Positions 26,568 to 34,637 are shown, counted from the stretch's first letter. The stretch: DNA of 64,000 nucleotides from Streptomyces sp. LX-29 (GCF_029541745.1 NZ_CP089746.1:2604001-2668000); one strand, 5' to 3'. The notes: generated by a model from the letters alone, not told the origin. Numbers and translations: made by a program.

Positions 26568-28288
26568 TACTTGACCGCGACCTGCGAGACGTCGAGCACA
26601 CCGGTCCAGTCGCTGATCACGATGTTCTTGACGTCCTTGCCGTAGAGGCGCTTGTAGACGGGGTGGAACAGCGGCACGGTCAGCGCCTGCTCACCGATCT
26701 TCTTGTCCAGCGCGCCCCACCGCTCGGCCGCCGTGTCCAGGTCGGTCAGCTTGTTGATCTCGTCGATCTCCTTGTTGACGGCCTTGTCGTTCAGGAACGC
26801 GTGGTTGTAGTTGGAGCCGTCCTCGACGATCTGCCGGCCGTCGAAGATGGGCGCGACGAAGGGGCCGCCGGAGGGCCAGTCGGCACCCCAGTGAGCGAGG
26901 AAGAGACCCGGCTCGTCCTTGGCGCTGTGCACCTTCTGGTCGTACTCGTTGTCCTCCAGCCCCTGGAGCTTGACCGTGATCCCGGCCTTCTTCAGCCCGT
27001 CCTGGATGGCGGTGGCGATCTCCGGGCTGGTCTCGAAGTCCTTGTCGGTGGAGTGGGTGAGGGTGATGGTCAGCCCGTCCTCGTAACCGGCCTCCTTCAG
27101 CAGCTCCTCGGCCTTCTCCGGGTCGCCGGTCCTGCCCGCCGGGAAGTGGTCGTAGGGGGTGTGACCGAAGGACTTCTGGTCGGGCAGGAAGGTGGTGGCG
27201 GGCTCGGCCAGCGAGGAGCCGCCGGCCGCGTTGACGACGCTGGTGCGGTTGATCGCGTAGGAGATCGCCTGGCGCACCTTCGGGTCGTCGAAGGGCTTCA
27301 CCTTCGGGTTGAAGGCGAGGTAGTTGGTGTAGCCGAAGTGCCCCGTGCCGACCCGGCCGGCCAGCTCCTTGTCGCCGCCGATCTGGGCCAGCTCGGCCGG
27401 GCCCAGATTGGTGTCGGTGGTGACGGCGGCGGCGTCCGCGCCGCTGCCGGTGGAGAGCCGCTGGTTGATCACGGCGGAGTCCAAGCCGGACTGCACGTGG
27501 ATCCGGTCCGGATAGGCGTGCCGCTCCTCGTCGGTCTTCTCGGACCAGTGCGGGTTGCGCTCCAGCACCAGGCGCTCGCCGTCTCCGGTGTTCTCGACGA
27601 CCTTGTACGGGCCGGACGAGACCGGGTGCTCCTCGTACTTGGTGCCGGTGTCCTTGGCCTTGGGCACCGGGGCGAACTGCGTCTGCGTGGCCAGGTAGGG
27701 GAACTCGCCCTCGGGCTTGCGCAGATGGAAGACGATGGTCTTCTCGTCGGGGGTCTCGATCGAGTCCAGGCCCTTCTTCTCCTTGTACGGGCCCTCGTAG
27801 GAGTCGCCGCCGACCAGCCAGTCGCGCAGGTAGGGGGCGCCGCCGGAGAGCTCGGCGGCGAAGGAGCGCTCGATGCCGTACTTGATGTCGGCGCTGGTGA
27901 TCTCCGTCCCGTCCTCGTACTTCAGCCCGTCCTTCAGCGTGTACGTCCACACCGTGGCGTTCTTGCTGGGCTTGCCGAGGTCCGTGGCGAGGTCGGGCAC
28001 GACCTTGGCGCCCGCCTCGCCGCCCTCGCGGTTGCGCGTGGTGAGGGTGCGGAAGACCAGCGAGGGAACGTTTCCGCCGCCGGAGGTGTACAGCCGCGCC
28101 GGGTCGAAGTCCTCCTGCGGCTGGGAGTTGAGGATGGTGAGCGTGCCGCCCTTCCCCGGTCTCCCCCCGCCACCGCTCTTGCTGTCGCCGTTCTTGTCCT
28201 CGGGGCCGCAGGCGGCGGCAGCGCCGACGAGGACGACGCTGACGGCGGTGGCGGCGACACGGCGTGCGGTGACGGACAGACGAGACAT
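26567..28288 (-). CDS. Solute-binding lipoprotein of peptide/nickel ABC importer (SBP family 5)
   Basis: A 573-residue lipoprotein: basic start, hydrophobic helix and lipobox VGAAAAC (Cys ~27), then a Gly/Ser/Lys linker. The family 5 signature region FDPARLYTSGGG...LVFRTL and ITSADIKYGIERSF are clear, as is FDDPKVRQAISYAINR in the second lobe. Such proteins capture oligopeptides, or nickel and other small solutes, outside the membrane and deliver them to the permease pair. The ligand cannot be told from sequence. It is the first structural gene of the operon; a 30-codon ORF ending Cys-Arg-stop lies 147 bp upstream and may regulate it. Confidence 0.94.
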   Translation of the reverse strand: MSRLSVTARRVAATAVSVVLVGAAAACGPEDKNGDSKSGGGGRPGKGGTLTILNSQPQEDFDPARLYTSGGGNVPSLVFRTLTTRNREGGEAGAKVVPDLATDLGKPSKNATVWTYTLKDGLKYEDGTEITSADIKYGIERSFAAELSGGAPYLRDWLVGGDSYEGPYKEKKGLDSIETPDEKTIVFHLRKPEGEFPYLATQTQFAPVPKAKDTGTKYEEHPVSSGPYKVVENTGDGERLVLERNPHWSEKTDEERHAYPDRIHVQSGLDSAVINQRLSTGSGADAAAVTTDTNLGPAELAQIGGDKELAGRVGTGHFGYTNYLAFNPKVKPFDDPKVRQAISYAINRTSVVNAAGGSSLAEPATTFLPDQKSFGHTPYDHFPAGRTGDPEKAEELLKEAGYEDGLTITLTHSTDKDFETSPEIATAIQDGLKKAGITVKLQGLEDNEYDQKVHSAKDEPGLFLAHWGADWPSGGPFVAPIFDGRQIVEDGSNYNHAFLNDKAVNKEIDEINKLTDLDTAAERWGALDKKIGEQALTVPLFHPVYKRLYGKDVKNIVISDWTGVLDVSQVAVK

Positions 28289-28434
28289 GGCGGTGGGGCC
28301 TTTCGCAGCAGGAAACGCCGGCGGAAGGCGGTGTGATGGGCGCGCGGACGAAAAGCGAGCGCGAGAGGACCGCCCCCGGCGGAAGGATGGGAACGCGCAC
28401 GACGGCGCGGAGAACGCGGGGAGTTGGGCGGGTC

Positions 28435-28527
28435 TCAGCGACAGTCGATGTCGGCGACCGCGTGCGCGGCCACGCCGATCAGCGCCAGCTCAAAGGCGGC
28501 GGTGTCGGAGGCGTGGCGGTGCGGCAT
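28435..28527 (-). CDS. Short ORF ending Cys-Arg-stop, candidate cysteine-responsive leader peptide
   Basis: A 30-codon frame from ATG 28527 (MPHRHASDT, then FELALIGVAAHAVAD, ending IDCR-stop). It lies immediately upstream of, and in the same direction as, the ABC binding-protein gene, with a 147-bp gap containing G+C-rich inverted segments. No ribosome binding site precedes it, so it may be read from a leaderless transcript. The pattern resembles the cysteine-containing attenuator leaders described in actinobacteria (for example the Ms4533A family of Cys leader peptides); that comparison is from memory. If correct, ribosome stalling at the Cys codon when charged tRNA-Cys is scarce would raise expression of the importer. 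Confidence 0.65.
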   Translation of the reverse strand: MPHRHASDTAAFELALIGVAAHAVADIDCR

Positions 28528-28540
28528 GCGCAGAACACTG

Positions 28541-28867
28541 AACGAATTTTCGGCCCAAGGCAAAGCCGTCTCGCCATCAGAGACGTCACATCTCGCGATG
28601 CGGTACGCACCGGGGGTCGCCCGCCCCGCCGCGGCCTCGGGGGGCCTCGACGCGACGGGGCCTCACCCCGGGCGCCCGGAGGGTGGACACCGCCGTGGAC
28701 ACGCCCATGGACATGGCTACGGGCACGCCTGTGGACACGACGGCCGCGCCTGTGGACACGCCACGGACGACTCCGCGGCGTGTCCGGGACGCCCGGCGGT
28801 CACGCGAGACACCGGGTGGACCGCGGGGCGAGCGCCCCGGAACCAGCCCGCGACCGGGCGGGGACGA
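28541..28867. other. 327-bp non-coding region upstream of the leader ORF
   Basis: It includes a locally A+T-richer stretch (28535-28570) likely to hold the operon promoter, a dyad GTCTC-N7-GAGAC at 28568-28584, and from about 28681 to 28772 repeated GTGGACAC motifs in both perfect and altered copies. No gene is recognised. Confidence 0.5.
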
Positions 28868-30607
28868 TCAGCCGGAGCCGGTGCCGGAGCCGGTTCCGCC
28901 CTCGTCCGCGTCCCCCTTGGGGAACGGCCAGGGATTGGGTCGGCAGGTGGCGCCGTCCGTGGTCAGGAACTTGGTCTGCTGCATCATCACCGGCGCCAGC
29001 GCGCCGTCCTTGGCGCAGGTCTCGTGGCCGTGTCCGAGCCGGTGCCCCACCTCGTGGTTGATCAGCATCTGGCGGTACGCGTGCATCGCGCGGTCGCCGA
29101 AGGTCTCCGCGCCCTGGGCCCAGCGGAAGGCGTTGATCATGACGCGCTCGGTGGCCGCGGAGTCGCAGGAGACGTTCTCCTGAGCGGTGTCCAGATCCGA
29201 CTTCGCGCACCACTTCGCGGTGGTCCCCGGGCTCGCCAGGGTGATCACGAAGTCGGCGCGGCCGGAGGAGACCCGCTCGAAGCCGCGTCTGCCGTCGCGG
29301 CTCCAACTGCGGTCGTCGTTCAGCGTCTTGTGCACGGCTTCCGCGAAGAGCTCGCCGTCCAGCGGCAGCCCCTTCTCGACGTCCACGCGGTAGCGCTTCA
29401 CCTCGCCGCTGATCGCGCGCGGGGGCTTGTCGTGCCCGGCGACGGTCGTGAAGGAGCCGGACCCCTGCAGCTTGGGGTCGAGCGGATACGTCTTGGCCAT
29501 CTTCTGGTCGTACGTCAGGGCGGCGGCGCGCGCGGCCCCGTTCGGCGTGGCCCGCCCCTGGCCGCGCGAGGCGGTGTCGTCGACCCCGCGCTCCACGTCC
29601 TGGCGGGTGTCGGTGTCGCCGGCGCCCTTCTTTCCGTCGGCGACCTGCCCCGCCACCACGACCGCCAGCACCGCGGTCACGGCCGCGGCGGCGACCCCGG
29701 TGATCGCCCGGGCCTTGCCGCCCCGGCCGGCGGGGGTCCCCCCGCGGGCGTGCGCCGAGACGCCTGTGCCGGAACCGCCGCCCGCGCGGGCGGGCGCGGG
29801 GATCCGCGACCCATCGTCGGATATGCCGGATATGGGGCCGGCGCCGCCGTCTCCCCCGCCGTGCCCGGCGGGGCCCCGGGTGTCCCAGGTCGGGGCGGCG
29901 GGGCCGTCGAACGCGTCCAGGTGCTCCCTGCGCGGCCCGGGAATCCGCGCCCCACCCTGCGGGCCGGTGGAGATCGGCGACTCTCCCAGCGCGCCCCAGC
30001 CGCCGCCCGGCTCACGCTGCTCGGGGTGGCCACCCCGCACCGACGCGCCTCGCGGCGGGCGCGCCGCCCCGTGCGGCGGCGTGCCCCACTCGGCCCCGGA
30101 GGCGGTGCCCTCGGGGGATGTGGCGGCGGGGGTGGATATGGAGGCGCCGGGGATCGCCGGGCCGCCCGGGGCCGCGTCGGCGGCTATGGAGGCGCCGCCG
30201 GGAGGAGGCCCACCAGGAGCGAAGGCGTCCGCGGGCAGGCCGTGACCCCCGGCGTCCTGGACCGCGGCGTATCCGCCGGTGCCCTCGACCGTCGGATACC
30301 CCCCGGTGTCACTCGTCGTGGCGTACCCGCCGGTGTTCTGGAGCGTCGCGTACCCGCCGGTGTCGTAGCCCTCCGGGTAGCCGACGGCGTCGTATCCGCC
30401 GGAGCCGTGGGCGGCTGGCTGCCGGCCCGCCTCGTACCCGAGGGGGTAACCACCGGACTCGTACTCGCCGGTGTCGTACTCCCGGATGCCGTACGCCGCG
30501 GCGTACCCCCCGGTGTCGTATCCGGCGGGCGATCCCGCGTCGGGATCGCCGGACCCCTCGCGGCCGTCGCGCCCCTCCCGGCTGCCACGTGCGCTGTGTT
30601 TACCCAC
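28868..30607 (-). CDS. DUF3152 membrane-anchored zinc metalloprotease-like protein
   Basis: A 579-residue protein. The first ~130 residues are Gly/Tyr-rich with many (D/G)TGGY repeats, then a Pro/Gly/Ala-rich stretch, a single membrane segment (ITGVAAAAVTAVLAVVVAG, ~330) and the extracellular DUF3152 domain with HEVGHRLGHGH, an extended HExxHxxGHxH zinc site typical of metzincin-like proteases. Six cysteines in the domain suggest disulfides outside the cell. The start GTG 30607 overlaps the upstream hydrolase stop by 8 bp and begins VGKHSARG, as expected for streptomycete relatives, so the pair is coupled. The corresponding M. tuberculosis gene is Rv3207c. Confidence 0.85.
   Translation of the reverse strand: MGKHSARGSREGRDGREGSGDPDAGSPAGYDTGGYAAAYGIREYDTGEYESGGYPLGYEAGRQPAAHGSGGYDAVGYPEGYDTGGYATLQNTGGYATTSDTGGYPTVEGTGGYAAVQDAGGHGLPADAFAPGGPPPGGASIAADAAPGGPAIPGASISTPAATSPEGTASGAEWGTPPHGAARPPRGASVRGGHPEQREPGGGWGALGESPISTGPQGGARIPGPRREHLDAFDGPAAPTWDTRGPAGHGGGDGGAGPISGISDDGSRIPAPARAGGGSGTGVSAHARGGTPAGRGGKARAITGVAAAAVTAVLAVVVAGQVADGKKGAGDTDTRQDVERGVDDTASRGQGRATPNGAARAAALTYDQKMAKTYPLDPKLQGSGSFTTVAGHDKPPRAISGEVKRYRVDVEKGLPLDGELFAEAVHKTLNDDRSWSRDGRRGFERVSSGRADFVITLASPGTTAKWCAKSDLDTAQENVSCDSAATERVMINAFRWAQGAETFGDRAMHAYRQMLINHEVGHRLGHGHETCAKDGALAPVMMQQTKFLTTDGATCRPNPWPFPKGDADEGGTGSGTGSG
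30240..30520. repeat. Degenerate repeats encoding TGGY motifs
   Basis: Repeated plus-strand segments reading gtatccgccggtg and gtacccgccggtg with variable 18-30 bp spacing encode the repeated (D/N/G)TGGY motif at the N-terminus of the DUF3152 protein. Confidence 0.85.
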
Positions 30608-31631
30608 GTGCCGCACCGCTCCCGTCACGTTCCTCGGCCATGTCGTCCATTCCCGCGCCGGTGCCGGCGCCGCCCCCGCCGGCCTCATCGAGCAGCCCGA
30701 TGAACGCCTGCGCCACCTCTTCGGGGTACTCCATCATCGCGACGTGCCCCGCGTCGACCAGGGTCAGCAGCCGGGAGTCGCGGAACGTGGCGCTCGCGCG
30801 GTGCGCCATACGGTGCCCGACCAGCCGGTCCCGCAGACCATAGACCAGCAGCGTGGGCGCGAGCACCCGCTCCGCCTGGCGCCACAGGGAGTGCTGGCCG
30901 CCCAGAGTGTAGGCGTCCACGACGCCCCGCGCGGAGCGCGCCATCGCGTCCCAGAAGTAGGGGAGCCCGGCCCGGCGCTCCTGCTCGGCCACGGCCGCGG
31001 CGAGCGCCTCCGGGGTCACTCGGGAGGGGTCGCCGTAACAGAGCGCGAGTACCTCACGGGTGCGACGCTCGACGGTCCAGTCCTGCGTCGCCCGAACGAA
31101 GAGCCGCGCGACACCGGGGACCGCCAGCAGGGCGGTGGGCCAGGCGGCGCGCTGGGCGCGCAGCTCGGGCAGGGCCGGGGAGATGAGGGTGAGGGTGCTC
31201 ACCAGATCGGGCCGGACCGCGGCGACGCGGGTGACGATCGCGCCGCCCATGGAGTTGCCGAAGAGGTGCACCGGGCCCCGCCGGCTCGCGTCCAGGTAGC
31301 GGATGACGGCCCGGGCGTGACCGGTGAGGGAGTAGTCGCCGTCGTCCGGTGGCGGGGAGTCGCCGAAGCCGGGCAGATCGAGAGCCTCGCCGTCGACGCG
31401 GTCCGCGAGCAGTTCCATCAGCGCGGACCAGTTGAGAGAGGAGCCGCCGAGGCCGTGCACGTACAGCGCCGGCGGGAGGCCCGCGCGGGACGGCGGACGG
31501 GACCGCACGGAGAGCGTCAGCCCGGGCAGACTCGCGGTCCGCAGCGCCTCCCCCGCTCCGACCCGCACGCCCCGCACAGGCGGCACCACGGGCACTACGG
31601 TGCCGGCATCCGGCGACTCTGTCGAAGACAT
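30600..31631 (-). CDS. Alpha/beta hydrolase (LipV-like)
   Basis: A 343-residue alpha/beta-hydrolase with the oxyanion motif VHGLGGSSLNW, nucleophile elbow GNSMGG (~141-146), an acid in YGLRDRLVGHR and the catalytic His in VDAGHVAMMEYPEE. No signal sequence is visible. Substrate unknown; the equivalent position in M. tuberculosis is occupied by the lipase LipV. ATG 31631 is the start. The stop overlaps the start of the DUF3152 gene, so the two are probably made together. Confidence 0.9.
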   Translation of the reverse strand: MSSTESPDAGTVVPVVPPVRGVRVGAGEALRTASLPGLTLSVRSRPPSRAGLPPALYVHGLGGSSLNWSALMELLADRVDGEALDLPGFGDSPPPDDGDYSLTGHARAVIRYLDASRRGPVHLFGNSMGGAIVTRVAAVRPDLVSTLTLISPALPELRAQRAAWPTALLAVPGVARLFVRATQDWTVERRTREVLALCYGDPSRVTPEALAAAVAEQERRAGLPYFWDAMARSARGVVDAYTLGGQHSLWRQAERVLAPTLLVYGLRDRLVGHRMAHRASATFRDSRLLTLVDAGHVAMMEYPEEVAQAFIGLLDEAGGGGAGTGAGMDDMAEERDGSGAARG

Positions 31632-31697
31632 GCGGCAATGTTACGAGACGATCACGTAGGCGATTGTGTGTTCGCCGTCACAGACCGCATAGCGTCT

Positions 31698-31721
31698 GGA
31701 ACCGACCTCTCCTAGGCTCGT
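31698..31721 (+). promoter_or_regulatory. Candidate ECF-type promoter
   Basis: GGAAC at 31698-31702 and CGT at 31719-31721 are 16 bases apart, the spacing of many ECF sigma promoters (GGAAC-N16-CGT). It faces the small acidic protein gene at 31769. A TAGGCT box at 31713-31718 in the same segment could instead be a housekeeping -10 element. Confidence 0.4.
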
Positions 31722-31768
31722 AGACATAAGTGCGACCGCACCCGCAATCCGCCGAGAGGCCGGTGCCC

Positions 31769-31987
31769 ATGCCAGTCGACCCGAACGAACCCGAGAGCTT
31801 CGAGGATGAGGAGGACGCCACCCCGATCGACGTGGAGGCCCCCGAGGCCGACGCCGCGGAGCAGCAGGCCGACCTGTCCCCGCACCGCGACGATCCACTG
31901 ATCGGCGTCGACCGGGCGTCGGCGAACGACGCCGACCGCGCCGAGCAGGCTCGCGTCGTCGAGCTCAACGAGGACGAGTACCGATGA
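31769..31987 (+). CDS. Small acidic conserved protein, function unknown
   Basis: A 72-residue, strongly acidic protein (MPVDPNEPESFEDEEDATP at the start, ending in VVELNEDEYR) with no membrane segment or cysteine. Only a disordered or regulatory role can be guessed. ATG 31769 follows GAGAGG at about 31754; GTG 31763 is an in-frame alternative. It sits divergently from the hydrolase and upstream of the TetR gene and has coding-type third-position G+C. Confidence 0.7.
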   Translation: MPVDPNEPESFEDEEDATPIDVEAPEADAAEQQADLSPHRDDPLIGVDRASANDADRAEQARVVELNEDEYR

Positions 31988-32079
31988 CCTGCACCTTTTG
32001 TCGGCTTCCTACAGAGTCCGATCCGTGAAATTCTCCGCACGGACCGCGCGCGTCCCAGTTACCCAAAAGTACGATGGCG

Positions 32080-32099
32080 TGCGCGGTGCACACCGCGCA
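32080..32099. promoter_or_regulatory. Perfect dyad, candidate TetR-regulator operator
   Basis: Nine-base arms TGCGCGGTG and CACCGCGCA flank a 2-base centre, 22 bp before the GTG of the TetR gene and just after a TACGAT -10-like hexamer at 32070-32075. Position and symmetry fit autoregulation. Confidence 0.55.
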
Positions 32100-32121
32100 T
32101 GAACAATCCATGGGAGGCGGC

Positions 32122-32766
32122 GTGACAGCCATCGAGCAGACCGAGGTGCGCGCACGAGGCACGCGCCTTCCGCGCCGAGCCCGACGCAATCAACTCCTGG
32201 GTGCGGCCCAGGAGGTCTTCGTGGCACAGGGCTACCACGCGGCGGCGATGGACGACATCGCCGAGCGCGCGGGCGTCAGCAAGCCCGTGCTCTACCAGCA
32301 CTTCCCCGGCAAGCTGGACCTCTACCTCGCCCTGCTGGACCGGCACTGCGACGCGCTGCTCCAGGCGGTGCGCACGGCGTTGGCGTCCACCTCGGAGAAC
32401 AAGCAGCGCGTCGCCGCGACGATGGACGCCTACTTCGCGTACGTCGAGGACGAGGGCGGCGCCTTCCGGCTGGTCTTCGAGTCCGACCTGACCAACGAGC
32501 CGGCGGTGCGCGAGCGCGTGGACCGCGTCTCATTGGAGTGCGCCGAGGCCATCAGCCAGGTCATCGCCGAGGACACCGGACTCTCCAAGGACGAGTCGAT
32601 GCTCCTCGCCGTCGGCCTGGGCGGTGTGTCCCAGGTCGTGGCGCGCTACTGGCTCTCCAGCGAGAGCACGGTGCCGCGCGAGACGGCGGTTCAGCTGCTC
32701 ACCTCGCTGGCCTGGCGGGGCATCGCCGGATTCCCGCTGCACGGCAACGAGGTCGCGGAGCGCTGA
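32122..32766 (+). CDS. TetR family transcriptional regulator, FasR-like by position
   Basis: A 214-residue TetR protein. The helix-turn-helix spans ~20-65 (QEVFVAQGYHAAAMDDIAER, AGVSKPVLYQHFPGK), followed by an all-helical ligand/dimer domain. The start GTG 32122 is chosen for its GGGAGG ribosome binding site; an ATG at 32074 would add 16 unrelated residues across the candidate operator. In M. tuberculosis the gene in this place (Rv3208) is FasR, an activator of fatty-acid synthase genes. Streptomycetes lack type I FAS, so targets here may differ. It is followed by the DUF3107 gene, as in mycobacteria. Confidence 0.9.
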   Translation: MTAIEQTEVRARGTRLPRRARRNQLLGAAQEVFVAQGYHAAAMDDIAERAGVSKPVLYQHFPGKLDLYLALLDRHCDALLQAVRTALASTSENKQRVAATMDAYFAYVEDEGGAFRLVFESDLTNEPAVRERVDRVSLECAEAISQVIAEDTGLSKDESMLLAVGLGGVSQVVARYWLSSESTVPRETAVQLLTSLAWRGIAGFPLHGNEVAER

Positions 32767-32998
32767 CCCGCCACCGGCGACGTCGGAACGCCACCCGCCT
32801 GTAGACCGCGCGCGCCGGGAACGGCGGGGGCGGCCGTCGCGGGTGGCGGACGCGTGGGACGCTCTGGCCCGCATCGGATCGCGTGTTCGCTGCGGGCGTG
32901 CGCCCAAGCGGCTCGGCTGATCCCCACGCCGGGCTAATGTGTGCTCCGTACGGCGCGGTAGGCCGCGCACCTCAACTGACCGTCGGAGGGACATAGCC

Positions 32999-33226
32999 GT
33001 GGAGGTCAAGATCGGCGTGCAGCACGCGCCCCGCGAGATCACCCTGGAGAGCGCGCAGTCTGCCGAGGAGGTCGAGCGCGCGGTGTCCGACGCGCTCTCC
33101 GGCAAGGCGCAGCTGCTGAGCCTGGTGGACGACCACGGCCGCAAGGTCCTGGTCCCGGCCGACCGCCTCGCGTATGTCGAGATCGGCGAGCCGACCACCC
33201 GCAAGGTCGGCTTCAGCGCGCTCTGA
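32999..33226 (+). CDS. DUF3107 small protein
   Basis: A 75-residue DUF3107 protein (VEVKIGVQHAPREITLES at its start, ending RKVGFSAL) of unknown function, widely conserved in actinobacteria and syntenic with mycobacterial Rv3208A (TB9.4). The GTG at 32999 is chosen because GGAGGG lies 9-14 bases upstream and because the family begins at VEVKIGV. A TAATGT -10-like element is at about 32935. A perfect hairpin follows. Confidence 0.92.
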   Translation: MEVKIGVQHAPREITLESAQSAEEVERAVSDALSGKAQLLSLVDDHGRKVLVPADRLAYVEIGEPTTRKVGFSAL

Positions 33227-33250
33227 GCGACAGCCCGCACGGGCGAGAAC

Positions 33251-33290
33251 GGCGGCGGGGTCCGGTGTACGCACACCGGACCCCGCCGCC
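33251..33290 (+). terminator. Rho-independent-type terminator after DUF3107 gene
   Basis: A perfect 18-bp stem beginning GGCGGCGGGGTCC with a 4-base loop (ACGC), followed by GTTTGTG, 24 bp after the DUF3107 stop. Confidence 0.9.
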
Positions 33291-33416
33291 GTTTGTGCAG
33301 ATCGTGTGTGCGCCCAGGGTTGCCCGTGGCGGACCGCGGGTAAGACCTGCCACGACCGGGCGCTCCTGGCGCCCGGCGGCACTCCGGTCAGCTCCGGTCC
33401 ACGGGAGGGACGCGCC

Positions 33417-33689
33417 ATGATCCTGGTCTGGGAAGCGCTCGGCTCGGTCGCCATCGGCCTCGCCCTGGCGTACGCGGCGCTGCGCTGGCTGCCCCGGCGG
33501 CTTCCTCCCCGATCCCTGGTGCTCTCCACCGGCCCCGTGGCCGCCCTGCTCGGCGCGCTGCTCACCCACGCCGTGCTCGGCCCCGGCCACACGCTGGCGA
33601 CGCTGATCGCGGCCTTCGGCATGACCGCCGCCATGCTCTCCGTGCTCGTTCGCACCGATCCGCGCCTTCGCCGATCAGCCACGGCGTGA
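33417..33689 (+). CDS. Small integral membrane protein, function unknown
   Basis: A 90-residue protein with three hydrophobic segments: EALGSVAIGLALAYAAL, TGPVAALLGALLTHAVLG and TLIAAFGMTAAMLSVLV, with a basic RWLPRRLPPR cytoplasmic loop and a basic tail. ATG 33417 follows GGGAGGGA. Similar small membrane proteins are found at this position in streptomycetes, but I do not recognise a named family. Confidence 0.75.
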   Translation: MILVWEALGSVAIGLALAYAALRWLPRRLPPRSLVLSTGPVAALLGALLTHAVLGPGHTLATLIAAFGMTAAMLSVLVRTDPRLRRSATA

Positions 33690-33756
33690 CCCCTCGGGCC
33701 CGTGCGGCCCGAGGGTCAGCTGAGGGCGGTGCGCCGGGCGGTCCGGCCGGCGAGTC

Positions 33757-34527
33757 TCAGGCCGCCAGGCCCAGCGCGGCCATCCGCTTGGTGTGGGCCT
33801 CGGTGATCCGCGAGAACATCCGGCCGACCTCCGCGAGGTCGAACCCGTCCGCCACGCCGCCCACGAGCATCGTCGACAGCGCGTCGCGGTCCGCGACCAC
33901 CCGCTGGGCCTGCGACAGGGCCTCCCCCATCAGTCGCCGCGCCCACAGCGCCAGCCGCCCGCCGACCCGCGGCTCCGCCTCGATCGCTGCCCGCACCTTC
34001 TCCACGGCGAAGCTCGCGTGGCCGGTGTCGTCCAGCACGCTCAGCACCAGCGCGCGGGTGTCGGCGTCCAGCCGTACCGCCACCTCGCGGTAGAAGTCGC
34101 TGGCGATCGAGTCGCCGACGTACGCCTTGACCAGGCCCTCCAGCCAGTCGGAGGGTGCGGTCTGACGGTGGAACTCGTCCAGCGCCGCCGCGAAGGGCTG
34201 CATGGCCTCGGTCGGCTCCTCGCCGATCGCGGCCAGCCGGTCCCGCAGCTGCTCGAAGTGGTGGAACTCGGCGGAGGCCATCTTCGCCAGCTCGGCCTTG
34301 TCGTCCAGCGTCGGCGCCAGCTTGGCGTCCTCCGCCAGCCGCTCGAAGGCGGCCAGCTCGCCGTAGGTCAGGGCACCGAGCAGGTCCACCACGGCGGCCC
34401 GGTACTGCGGGTCGGCGGAAGCCTGCGCCCAGTCCTGGGCGGCGATGCCGGTGGCCGTGGGCTGCCCGGCGTCGGCGGACTTCCCGGCGTCGGCGATGGT
34501 GTTCTCTGGCTTGTCAGGCGTCTCCAT
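33757..34527 (-). CDS. Ferritin-like / MiaE-like fold protein
   Basis: A 256-residue helical protein whose helices carry ferritin-like metal ligands: YGELAAFERLAEDA, then ASAEFHHFEQLRDR, DSIASDFYREVA and DDTGHASFAVEKV (E, ExxH, E, H pattern of a di-iron site). Ferritin-like domain proteins of this group are related to the tRNA hydroxylase MiaE; the reaction here is unknown. ATG 34527 is the start, preceding METPDKPENT. It is divergent from the DEAD-box helicase gene, the order seen for mycobacterial Rv3210c-Rv3211. Confidence 0.83.
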   Translation of the reverse strand: METPDKPENTIADAGKSADAGQPTATGIAAQDWAQASADPQYRAAVVDLLGALTYGELAAFERLAEDAKLAPTLDDKAELAKMASAEFHHFEQLRDRLAAIGEEPTEAMQPFAAALDEFHRQTAPSDWLEGLVKAYVGDSIASDFYREVAVRLDADTRALVLSVLDDTGHASFAVEKVRAAIEAEPRVGGRLALWARRLMGEALSQAQRVVADRDALSTMLVGGVADGFDLAEVGRMFSRITEAHTKRMAALGLAA

Positions 34528-34631
34528 ACGGCGCACAATAGCCCGCTGGTCGCCGCTGGGAAGGGCCTGGTCAGCCAGCGCCCTCCTCCTCGCGCGTTCG
34601 GCTGCCCGGTCACACATGGGCGTTTCCGGGG

Positions 34632-34637
34632 TACAGT
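34632..34637 (+). promoter_or_regulatory. -10 element candidate for the DEAD-box gene
   Basis: TACAGT within GGGGTACAGTGATATAG lies 107 bp before the assigned start in the divergent region. No clear -35 was seen. If used, it gives a long 5' leader. Confidence 0.35.

Noticed and set aside
28681..28772. Possible replication iterons from GTGGACAC repeats
   Set aside because: Spacing is irregular, no replication gene or A+T-rich unwinding region is near, and DnaA-box consensus is absent.
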